Of a DNA stretch of 9,943 nt, positions 1 to 9,791 are shown one piece after another. The position numbers and the translations under genes were made by a program. The notes beneath the pieces are model-generated. The model had not been told where the DNA came from. It made no database searches and was given only the letters and a program-made list of their open reading frames with translations. Numbering within the stretch: position 1 is the first letter of the stretch; each line of letters begins with the position of its first letter. The stretch is from JALZDI01 sp965653225 (GTDB lineage: Bacteria; Actinomycetota; Actinomycetes; Propionibacteriales; Nocardioidaceae). Location of the stretch: contig CBFGZI010000134.1 of assembly GCA_965653225.1 (NCBI GenBank), positions 1-9,943 on the forward strand, in the 5' to 3' direction.

Positions 1-94
1 CCCAAACCGGCACGGCCAAACTCAACCTCGATCTCACCGCACCTTTCGGCCGACGGACCAGCCAGAATGGCCGCGGCGGAACGACTCAACGTGA

Positions 95-289
95 GGTGCC
101 GACCTTGCGCGGGTGTTCCGGCGGTACGACCTGATCGACGAGTACCGCATCTACTGGCATCCGGTGCTCGTCGGGCGCGGTCGACGGCTGTTCGAGACCG
201 GCGACGTCGGGAGCGACCTGCGGCTGATGGAGACGCACACCTACGGCAACGGCGTGGTGCTGCTGCACTACGAGCGTCCGCGAGCCTAG
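95..289 (+). pseudogene. 3' remnant of a RibD C-terminal / dihydrofolate-reductase-like gene
   Basis: Reading from 95 to the TAG at 287-289 gives about 64 residues that match the C-terminal end of the RibD_C/DHFR-like reductase family: GADLAR, then RYDLIDEYRIYWHPVLVGRGRRLF, then LRLMETHTYGNGVVLLHYER (shown in pieces). The family is normally 180-200 residues, so roughly two thirds is missing. An in-frame TGA at 92-94 sits directly before the conserved GADLA segment, and no start codon with a ribosome binding site follows it. In the preceding frame the codons for RLNV (82-93) would join well to GADLA if one base were restored near 94, so a single-base frameshift is possible; however, the residues further upstream in that frame do not look like this family. 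It therefore appears to be a frameshifted or truncated relic, or a gene joined to foreign sequence at about 1-90. Its 3' end faces that of the minus-strand operon. A sequencing error cannot be excluded. Confidence 0.6.
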
Positions 290-299
290 GCGACGAGCC

Positions 300-1296
300 T
301 CACTGCTCGGCGCGGGCGAGGATCTCTCGGATCATCTCGCCCTTGGCCTCGGCGTAGTAGTTGACGTCGGGCCACTCACGCTGCGCCAGCGACCGCTTGA
401 GCTCCTCGTAGCGCCGCCGGTCGCCCTCGTCGCGGCGCAGCTGGTCGCGGAAGTGCAGGTAGGCCGCCACCTCCTCGGCGCCCTCGGCGTACACGTGCAC
501 GTTGACCGCGGGCTCCCCCTCGTCGGCACGTGACAGGCAGCGGTGTCCCGGCTCGACCACGCGCACCACGTACCCGGCGCCGAGCAACTCGGCCAGGTAG
601 GCGTCTTCGTCGTCGGGATCGGCCACCTCCACGCACACGTCGACCCGGTCCTTGGCGGCCAGGCCGGGGACCGACGTCGAGCCGATGTGGTGCACGGCGA
701 GGGCACGCGAACCCAGGGCGCCCACGATCCGGTCGCGCTCGACCCGGTAGCGCTCGGGCCAGTCGGGGTCGTAGTCCACGATCCGCACCCGGGTCGGCTG
801 GCGGCCGTGTACGAGCACCCGGTCCAGCCGCCCGGCCAGGTCGTCGTCGGTCGCCGGACGCTCCATCGGGACGTGCGGGATCCCGTCGTCGAGGAACTCC
901 GGCCCGGTGACCGAGAAGCCCCATCGGCCGTACCAGCCGGCCAGGTAGGCCTGCGCGTCCAGCACGCACGGTCGCGAGCCCACTTCGTCCAGGGCCCGGC
1001 TCATCAGCGCGTCGGCCAGCCCAGAGCCGCGCGCGTCCGCGGCCACGCACACCCGGCCGATGCGGCAGACGTCGGGATCGTCGAGCACGCGCAGGTAAGC
1101 GACCGGGGCGCCGGTGCGCTCGACCCACACGTGCCGGGTCGTCGCCTCCAGATCGCGACCGTCGAGCTCGGGGTAGGGGCACTGCTGCTCCACCACGAAC
1201 ACGTCGACGCGCAGCTGCCACAGCCGGTACGCCGTCTCCGCGTCCAGGTCGGCGAACGCGGCGACCCGTACCTCGACCGGCGTGGAGCTCGACTGC

Positions 1297-1304
<8 letters not shown>
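300..1304 (-). CDS. Fusion protein: ElaA-type GNAT N-acetyltransferase + GrpB (UPF0157) domain
   Basis: This 334-residue protein has two domains. Residues about 10-150 form a GNAT acetyltransferase most like ElaA: the LRVDVFVVEQQCPYPELDG block (32-49), an acetyl-CoA pyrophosphate-binding loop ARGSGLA (91-97), and the ElaA-like tail LDAQAYLAGWYGRWGF to DDGIPHVPM (115-147). Residues about 170-334 form a GrpB domain, a nucleotidyltransferase-like fold, with YDPDWPERY (178-186), HHIGSTSVPGLAAK (205-218), an acidic VDV directly after it, HFRDQLR (284-290) and the terminal AEAKGEMIREIL. The substrates of both halves are unknown. The GTG start overlaps the end of cobN by 8 bases (1297-1304), and GAGGGAG lies about 9 bases before it, so translation is probably coupled to cobN. 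In mycobacterial dephospho-CoA kinase (CoaE) a GrpB domain is likewise fused to a CoA-handling enzyme, which suggests, but does not prove, a CoA-related role. Domain calls are firm; the biological role is open. Confidence 0.92.
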
Positions 1305-5031
<3,727 letters not shown>

Positions 5032-5055
5032 GGGGCGTCACCCTAACGACGGTGC

Positions 5056-5322
5056 CTACAGATGCAGACTGGCCGGGGTGCGCGTGGAGTTCTCGATGTC
5101 GTGGGCACAGACGTTGAGCAGCTGGTGCGCCAGGTCGGACAGCGCCCGCGCGGTGGCCAGCTCCTCCCCGATCATCGGCACCGACGGGTCGTCGGGATTA
5201 CGCCGGCTCGTGCCGTGTCCTCGGATCTCGGTCTTGCCGTCCATCTCGAGCACGGCGTCGGCCTGGGTGGTGTCCTCGCTCTCACCGAGAAGGATCTGTA
5301 CGGTCCAGGTCCTCGTGGTCAT
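5056..5322 (-). CDS. DUF1876 family protein (Rv1738-like, possible hibernation-factor relative)
   Basis: This small gene encodes 88 residues beginning MTTRTWTVQILLGESEDTTQ. The conserved DUF1876 pattern is clear: an N-terminal beta strand TWTVQI, a strand region AVLEMDGKTEIRGHGTSRRNP (shown to indicate the block), the PMIGEELATARALSDLAHQLL helix (about 49-69) and the AHDIE segment (73-77). The length matches the family, whose members are usually 80-95 residues. The mycobacterial member Rv1738 belongs to the DosR dormancy regulon and its structure resembles ribosome hibernation-promoting factors; a similar stress role here is inference. The ATG at 5320-5322 is preceded by AAGGAGGT at a spacing of about 5 bases, the strongest ribosome binding site in the operon, so the gene is probably well translated. 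It lies 29 bases after cobQ and 24 bases before cobN, on the same strand, and so is most likely co-transcribed with cobalamin genes, an unexpected context for this family. Confidence 0.9.
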   Translation of the reverse strand: MTTRTWTVQILLGESEDTTQADAVLEMDGKTEIRGHGTSRRNPDDPSVPMIGEELATARALSDLAHQLLNVCAHDIENSTRTPASLHL

Positions 5323-5351
5323 CACGACCTCCTTCGTCGACGGCGGACACA

Positions 5352-6866
5352 TCACAGTGTCGTCTCGTGCACACCCGGCGCGCCAGGGGCAACGAACGGC
5401 AGACCGGCAGGTGAACCCTTCTCCACCAACGACAGCAGCGCGTCGGTGTCCAGGTGCTCCTCGACGGCGTCCGCGAGCAGCTCGAGCCGCGCGGTACGCA
5501 ACGCGCCGAACGAGGTGTCCTCGCGCGGCGCCCAGTCGCCGCGGCCGGCCTGCGCGGCCACCTCGCGCAGCCAGGCACGGCGGAAGTCGTCGTTCTCCAG
5601 CGCCCCGTGCCACAGCGTGCCCCAGACCGCGCCGCTGCGCGTGCCGTCCAGGAACGGCTCGCCGCCGAGCACCTCGACGCGTCCGTGGTGGATGACGTAC
5701 CCGGTGACGGCCGTGCCTCGCCAGTCACCCTCGGGCCGTGCCAGCACCTTCTCCGGCTCGAACCTCGTGTACGCGGGCAGCAGGTCCAGGCCCTCGACCT
5801 GCTGCGGGCGTGACGCCTCGACCGCGGCCGGGTCGTCGACCCACTCGCCGAGCATCTGGAACCCGCCGCACACCCCGAGCACCGGTCGCCCCTCGGCGGC
5901 CCGCTTACGCAGGGCGACGTCCAGGCCCCGCCCCCGCAGCCACTCCAGGTCGGCCAGCGTCGCGCGGGTGCCCGGCAGCACCACCAGGTCGGCCTCCCCC
6001 ACCGCGTCGGCGGAGTCGACGAACCGCACGTCGACGTTGGGCTCGACGCCGAGCGCGTCGACGTCGGTGAAGTTGCTGATCCGCGGCAGCCGCAGCACGG
6101 CCACCCGCAGCACCGGCTCGTCCTCGCTCACCGCCGCCCGCGCGTCCACGGCCAGCGCGTCCTCGGAGTCCAGCCACACGCCGGGGAGCCAGGGCAGCAC
6201 GCCGTACACCGGGCGCCCCGTCACCGACTCGAGCATCCGCAGCCCCGGCCGCAGCAGCCCCGCGTCGCCGCGGAACTTGTTCAGCACATACCCGCACACC
6301 AGCGCCTGGTCCTCCGCCGACAGCAGCGCGGTGGTGCCGAACAGCGCGGCCAGCACACCCCCGCGGTCGATGTCGCCGACGACCAGCACCGGCATGTCCG
6401 CGTGCCGCGCGAGGCCCATGTTGACGTAGTCGTGCTCGCGCAGGTTGACCTCGGTGGGGCTGCCGGCGCCCTCGCAGACCACCACGTCGTAGCGGGCGGC
6501 GAGGTCGTCGTACGCCGCGTGCGCCGCCTCGGCCAGCGCCCGGCGGCCCACCGCGAACGCGCCCGCGTCGAGCTCGCCGAACGGCTGGCCCATCACCACG
6601 ACGTGGCTGCGCCGGTCGCTGCCGGGCTTGAGCAGCACGGGGTTCATCGCCGCTTCCGGCTCGGCGCCGGCGGCCACGGCCTGCACCCACTGCGCGCGGC
6701 CGATCTCCGCGCCGTCGGCGGTGACCATCGAGTTGTTGGCCATGTTCTGCGCCTTGAACGGCGCGACCCGGACGCCCCGGCGCGCAAGCCAGCGGCACAG
6801 CGCGACCGTGACCACGCTCTTGCCGGCGTCTGAGGTGGTCCCGGCGACCAGCAGCGAGCCGGTCAC
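5352..6866 (-). CDS. cobQ: Cobyric acid synthase CobQ/CbiP (glutamine-dependent)
   Basis: The 504-residue enzyme amidates adenosylcobyrinic acid a,c-diamide at positions b, d, e and g, using glutamine and ATP, to give adenosylcobyric acid. The N-terminal domain is a dethiobiotin-synthetase-like ATPase with the P-loop GTTSDAGKS (9-17) and the family block PFKAQNMANNS (36-46), followed by MNPVLLKP and CEGAGSPTEVNL. The C-terminal half is a triad glutamine amidotransferase: the nucleophile elbow GVCGGFQMLG with Cys333, and the catalytic His420 in LWHGALENDDFRRAWL. The VIHHGRVE motif of CobQ lies between them. All key residues are present and the length is normal. The start is GTG at 6864-6866, which overlaps the TGA of cobD as GTGA, so the two are translationally coupled. 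The frame is open far upstream, but that extension only reads antisense to nothing useful and through cobD in the wrong frame. It ends at TGA 5352-5354, 29 bases before the DUF1876 gene. Confidence 0.97.
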   Translation of the reverse strand: MTGSLLVAGTTSDAGKSVVTVALCRWLARRGVRVAPFKAQNMANNSMVTADGAEIGRAQWVQAVAAGAEPEAAMNPVLLKPGSDRRSHVVVMGQPFGELDAGAFAVGRRALAEAAHAAYDDLAARYDVVVCEGAGSPTEVNLREHDYVNMGLARHADMPVLVVGDIDRGGVLAALFGTTALLSAEDQALVCGYVLNKFRGDAGLLRPGLRMLESVTGRPVYGVLPWLPGVWLDSEDALAVDARAAVSEDEPVLRVAVLRLPRISNFTDVDALGVEPNVDVRFVDSADAVGEADLVVLPGTRATLADLEWLRGRGLDVALRKRAAEGRPVLGVCGGFQMLGEWVDDPAAVEASRPQQVEGLDLLPAYTRFEPEKVLARPEGDWRGTAVTGYVIHHGRVEVLGGEPFLDGTRSGAVWGTLWHGALENDDFRRAWLREVAAQAGRGDWAPREDTSFGALRTARLELLADAVEEHLDTDALLSLVEKGSPAGLPFVAPGAPGVHETTL

Positions 6867-7792
6867 GGCCGGCTCCGGGTGACCGCGGCGGCTCCGGCGC
6901 AGAGAACCGCGGCCAGCAGCCCGACCGCCGCACTCAGGCCCGCGGCCCGGCGTACGTCGCGCGCCTCGGGCAGGGCACCGTCTCCGAGAACCGGGCGATC
7001 CTCGACCCCCGAGGCGTACTCGAGCCGCCCGCCCAGCCGCAGGCCGAGCGCGCCCGCGGCGGCCGCCTCGCACTGCCCGGCGTTCGGGCTGGGATGCCGG
7101 TGACCGTAGCGTCGCCACGCCGACCAGGCGGTCGTCGCCCGTCCGCCGACCAGCGGCGCGGCCAGGCAGGTGAGCATCGCGGTGAGCCGGGCGGGCAGCA
7201 GGTTGGCCAGATCGTCGGCGCGCGCGGATGCCCACCCGAACTCACGGTGACGGACGGAACGGTTGCCGACCATCGCGTCCAGCGTGTTGACGGCGCGGTA
7301 CCCGACCAGACCGGGCACGCCGAAGGCCGCGCCCCACAGCAACGGTGCGACCACGGCGTCGGAGGTGTTCTCCGCCAGCGACTCCACGCCGGCACGTGCC
7401 AGCTGCTGCCGGTCCAGCGACCATGGGTCCCGCCCACACAGCGCCGGCAGCCGGGCACGCGCCTCGTCGAGGTCGTGCTTCTCCAGGGCGTCGGCCAGCC
7501 TGAGTCCCTCATGCACCAGGCCGCGCTGGCCCAGCACCGCCCACGTGGTGACCGCCGTCAGCATCGTGCCGAAGGCGCCGCGACGGCGGGCAAGCACGGC
7601 CGAGGCGGTGACCGGCGCGGCGACGCACATGCCCCAGAACACCGCGCCGCGCGTGCGCTCGGGGGCGTGCATCCGCCGCTCCAGGCGCAGCACGAGGGCG
7701 CCGTACGCCGCGACCGGATGACGCCGTCGCGGGTCGCCGAGGCAGGCGTCGAGCGCGTAGCCCAGTACGAGCCCACGAGCAGATCCCGCCAC
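6863..7792 (-). CDS. cobD: Adenosylcobinamide-phosphate synthase CobD/CbiB, membrane protein
   Basis: This inner-membrane protein joins adenosylcobyric acid to the (R)-1-amino-2-propanol (phosphate) arm, giving adenosylcobinamide (phosphate). Family hallmarks are GYALDACLGDP near the N-terminus, HPVAAYG, ESLAENTSDAVVAPLLW, GYRAVNTLDAMVGNRS, REFGWASARADDLANLLPAR and HPSPNAGQCEAAAAGALGL. Hydrophobic stretches at about 50-68, 75-90, 147-165, 202-216 and 285-303 agree with a polytopic protein. I take the GTG at 7790-7792 as the start (309 residues) because GGGGAGG at 7799-7805 lies 5-6 bases before it; the in-frame GTG at 7796-7798 (311 residues) is touched by that site and is less likely. It is the first gene of the operon. 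A possible -10 hexamer TAGGCT lies at 7832-7837 on the minus strand, which would give a leader of only about 30 bases; no good -35 is seen. It overlaps cobQ by 4 bases. Confidence 0.95.
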   Translation of the reverse strand: MAGSARGLVLGYALDACLGDPRRRHPVAAYGALVLRLERRMHAPERTRGAVFWGMCVAAPVTASAVLARRRGAFGTMLTAVTTWAVLGQRGLVHEGLRLADALEKHDLDEARARLPALCGRDPWSLDRQQLARAGVESLAENTSDAVVAPLLWGAAFGVPGLVGYRAVNTLDAMVGNRSVRHREFGWASARADDLANLLPARLTAMLTCLAAPLVGGRATTAWSAWRRYGHRHPSPNAGQCEAAAAGALGLRLGGRLEYASGVEDRPVLGDGALPEARDVRRAAGLSAAVGLLAAVLCAGAAAVTRSRP

Positions 7793-7860
7793 GGCCACCT
7801 CCCCACAGACAGGCCTCCCGACAGCCCGCGCAGCCTATCGGCGAGCCGGCAGTACAGCAG

Positions 7861-7906
7861 GCTGGGGAGGATCCTGGCTGTTGGACCAGCCACAATCCTC
7901 CCCAGC
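7861..7906 (-). terminator. Long hairpin, probable terminator between the propeller gene and cobD
   Basis: A perfect 12-base inverted repeat (GCTGGGGAGGAT at 7861-7872, ATCCTCCCCAGC at 7895-7906) encloses, after a 2-by-2 internal loop, a second perfect 6-base stem (TGGCTG 7875-7880, CAGCCA 7887-7892) with a 6-base loop. It begins 21 bases after the stop codon of the minus-strand propeller gene and about 70 bases before cobD. There is no run of T on either side, so on sequence alone it is a terminator of the type without a U-tract; it could also act in attenuation or protect a 3' end. It most likely separates the propeller transcript from the cobalamin operon. Confidence 0.65.
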
Positions 7907-7927
7907 AGGGTCGATCCGCGCGAACGG

Positions 7928-9643
7928 CTACTTGGTAACCGTCGTGGTCTCGGTGGCGCTGTTGTCGACGATGTGGGGGTCGATCTGGTCCGCGCTCACG
8001 CTCGCGGTGTTGGACAGAGAACCGACCTTGGTCGGGCTGACCACGACCGTCACTGTGGTGGTCTGTCCCACCCCGAGGGACCCGAGCTCGCAGGTCAGTG
8101 TGCCGTCGGTCTTGCCCTTGCCACCGCGCACGCACCTGCCCTGTGCGGGTGTTGCGGACACGAACGTGGCCGCCGGCAGCGTGTCCACAAGGGCGACATT
8201 CGTGGCGGTCGCCGGTCCGTCGTTGCGCACGGTGAGCCTGTAGGTGAGCTGGCCTCGGACGCGTACCGGGTCGGGCGTGTCGTTCATTGTCAGGGCCAGG
8301 TCGGCCCGGGCGAGGTCACGCACGAAGATGTCGAAGGCAAAGAAGGGCTGGTTCTCGGGGCCGAGCAGCTCCGAGTTGGACGAGAACGCGATCGACGACC
8401 CGTCCGGGGTCATGGCGGGCTCGATGCTGTCGAGGTCGTTGGTACCTTGCGGCGGGGTCGGTGCGCTCACGAGGCTGGTGGTTCCGGCCAAGACGTCGCG
8501 AAGGTAGACGTTGTCCCGGAAGTTCGTCGGCCCGCCGAGGTTCGTTGCCTGCGACGTCAGCGCCGCGAATCGACCGTCGTTGCTGACCGGGCCGGCGTGC
8601 GAGTCGAAGTCAGCCTGCACACCGGCGTCGTTGACACTCAGGAGGGTGGGGTCGGCGGCGAGATTCAGCCGGTCGGCCAGGAACGCGTCCCTGCTGAACC
8701 CATTCGCGTCCGGGCTGACGAAGTTGGTGTCCGCCGTCGTGAAGGTGAGGAACTGGCCGTTGGGGCTCATGCCTTCAGCCACCCCGTGTTCCAGCGTGCC
8801 AGTGTGAGCGAACTGGCCGGTGACGGCGCTCATGAGGCCCGTCTGCCGGTCGAACACGAACGCGTCGACGTCCTGGTTGGCGGGGTCCTCGGGGACTGCG
8901 GTCAGGTTGGCGGCGAACGAGCTGAAGTAGACGAACCGGCCGTCGGCGCTCAGCCGCGGCGTGGAGAGAGACTGCCCGTCGGCGGCGGAGCCGTCCGGCG
9001 CGTGGCTGATCAACTCGGTCACACCGGTCTGCCGATCGTGCACGTACACGTCCGTGGTCGAGTTGGTGTCTCCGGCAACGATGGGCGAGTCGGAGAGGAA
9101 CGCGACGAAGCGACCGTCCGCGCTGATCGACGGCTGGCTGCCGGAGGCCTCCGCGCCGGTGCTCGAGACGCTCACCCGCGTCGTCGTGCCGGCGACGCGG
9201 TCACGCACGAAGACATCCGCGGCGTTGTTCCTGTCCTGGTTGACCAGGTTGGTCGCGTCAGACGCGAAGGCAACGTACCGGCCGTCCGCGCTGATCGACG
9301 GTCCGCCGAGCAAATCGAGGAACCCGCTGTCCTTGTCCCCCTGGCGGCCGTTGTTCGACACGCTGACCCGCTCGGTGACACCTGTCTGCCGGTCGCGGAC
9401 GAAGACGTCCGAGGCTAGGTTGGTGTCGCCGGGCACTAGGTTGTCCGCGGTCGAAGTGAACGCGACGAAGCGACCGTCGGCGCTGACCGACGGTGCGTGG
9501 CTGTCGTTGTCGCCCTGCACCCCGGCGGAGCTGGTGCTGACGAGCTGGGTCGTTCCCGGTGCGTCCGCGGCGAACGCAGCGGTGGGAACAGTCAGGGCGG
9601 TCACGGCCAGCATGGCCGTGAGGATGGGTACGCGACGAGACAT
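7928..9643 (-). CDS. Secreted seven-bladed PD40 beta-propeller protein with C-terminal DUF11 domain
   Basis: The 571-residue product starts with a Sec signal peptide: SRR, a hydrophobic core from about 6 to 20, and a cleavage site AFA|A at about 25/26. There is no lipobox cysteine. Residues 30-446 hold seven WD40-like/PD40 (TolB-type) blades; each has a core such as SVSADGRFVAF, centred near 53, 117, 173, 232, 293, 354 and 412, followed by a closing strand such as DVFVRD. Spacing is 56-64 residues. Residues 447-571 form a DUF11 beta-sandwich (LTYRLTVRNDGPATATNVALVDTLP), with two cysteines (504 and 518) that might form a disulfide. No LPXTG motif or C-terminal membrane helix is seen, so it is probably released or loosely bound to the wall. 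No enzymatic residues are recognisable; a binding or scaffolding role is inference. The ATG at 9641-9643 follows GGGGGG at about 7 bases. The flanking genes give no functional clue. Codon and residue use looks less arginine/proline-rich than the cob genes, as expected of a secreted protein. Confidence 0.9.
   Translation of the reverse strand: MSRRVPILTAMLAVTALTVPTAAFAADAPGTTQLVSTSSAGVQGDNDSHAPSVSADGRFVAFTSTADNLVPGDTNLASDVFVRDRQTGVTERVSVSNNGRQGDKDSGFLDLLGGPSISADGRYVAFASDATNLVNQDRNNAADVFVRDRVAGTTTRVSVSSTGAEASGSQPSISADGRFVAFLSDSPIVAGDTNSTTDVYVHDRQTGVTELISHAPDGSAADGQSLSTPRLSADGRFVYFSSFAANLTAVPEDPANQDVDAFVFDRQTGLMSAVTGQFAHTGTLEHGVAEGMSPNGQFLTFTTADTNFVSPDANGFSRDAFLADRLNLAADPTLLSVNDAGVQADFDSHAGPVSNDGRFAALTSQATNLGGPTNFRDNVYLRDVLAGTTSLVSAPTPPQGTNDLDSIEPAMTPDGSSIAFSSNSELLGPENQPFFAFDIFVRDLARADLALTMNDTPDPVRVRGQLTYRLTVRNDGPATATNVALVDTLPAATFVSATPAQGRCVRGGKGKTDGTLTCELGSLGVGQTTTVTVVVSPTKVGSLSNTASVSADQIDPHIVDNSATETTTVTK
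9102..9493 (-). repeat. DNA-level repeats encoding propeller blade cores
   Basis: A roughly 32-base segment recurs at 9102-9133, 9270-9301 and 9462-9493, encoding the SxSADGRFVAF cores of blades 3, 2 and 1. The copies at 9102 and 9462 differ at only two positions, and the copies at 9102 and 9270 share an identical 20-base core. The distances of 168 and 192 bases (56 and 64 codons) match the blade period, so this is internal duplication of the gene rather than a mobile or regulatory repeat. The later blades have diverged more. Confidence 0.75.
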
Positions 9644-9645
9644 AT

Positions 9646-9697
9646 GACTACCCCCCACGAGTAGTTGCCCATGCCGCTGTGGCATGGGTCGGTAGCC
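9646..9697 (-). promoter_or_regulatory. Predicted structured 5' leader with competing helices at the ribosome binding site
   Basis: Directly upstream of the propeller gene, on the minus strand, several helices can form. CCCAUGCC and GGCAUGGG (9668-9675 and 9681-9688) make a perfect 8-base-pair hairpin with loop ACAGC. GGCUACC (9691-9697) can pair with GGUAGUC (9646-9652), which covers the end of the G-rich ribosome binding site, with one G-U pair. Alternatively ACUAC (9661-9665) can pair with GUAGU (9647-9651), placing the G-run in the loop. A fourth option pairs UGUGGC (9695-9700) with GCCACA (9679-9684) and would break the main hairpin. The pattern is compatible with translational control, but I recognise no known riboswitch core, and such short helices can arise by chance in GC-rich DNA. 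Confidence 0.4.
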
Positions 9698-9753
9698 ACA
9701 TTGGACTACGCCAACGCAAGATCCGCATGAGAATGGGCCAGTCCCCTGCTGAA

Positions 9754-9772
9754 CCTGCCCGCTATGGGCAGG
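9754..9772. promoter_or_regulatory. Inverted repeat in the divergent intergenic region, possible operator
   Basis: CCTGCCC (9754-9760) and GGGCAGG (9766-9772) are a perfect 7-base inverted repeat around GCTAT. It lies 20 bases before the ATG of the YbaK-like gene and about 110 bases before the propeller gene, where promoters for both must sit. It could be an operator or the first hairpin of the propeller leader. On the minus strand its loop ATAGC is nearly the same as the ACAGC loop of the hairpin at 9668-9688. I find no convincing -35/-10 pair on either strand in this 148-base region. Confidence 0.35.
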
Positions 9773-9791
9773 ATTCGCCCTCGGGGCCACA

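Noticed and set aside
1..94. Possible transposase or insertion-sequence end at the left edge
   Set aside because: No terminal inverted repeat, target duplication or transposase motif can be seen in so short a stretch.
5041..5055. Alternative cobN start or separate small frame from the GTG at 5041 (begins MTPRED)
   Set aside because: It is in a different frame from cobN and yields a 72-residue arginine-rich shadow product with no family resemblance.
6867..7235. N-terminal extension of cobQ to 627 residues
   Set aside because: The extension overlaps cobD in another frame and has no CobQ similarity; the P-loop begins 9 residues after the GTG at 6866, as is normal for the family.
7094..9418. 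774-codon plus-strand open frame crossing cobD, the hairpin and the propeller gene
   Set aside because: It runs antisense to two well-supported genes and across the intergenic hairpin, with no domain signature; it is open only because stop codons are rare in GC-rich DNA.
9644..9760. Possible c-di-GMP type I riboswitch ahead of the propeller gene
   Set aside because: The hallmark GACGCAAAGCC and GGCAAACC core elements are not present; only the general look of stems and a G-rich run is shared.
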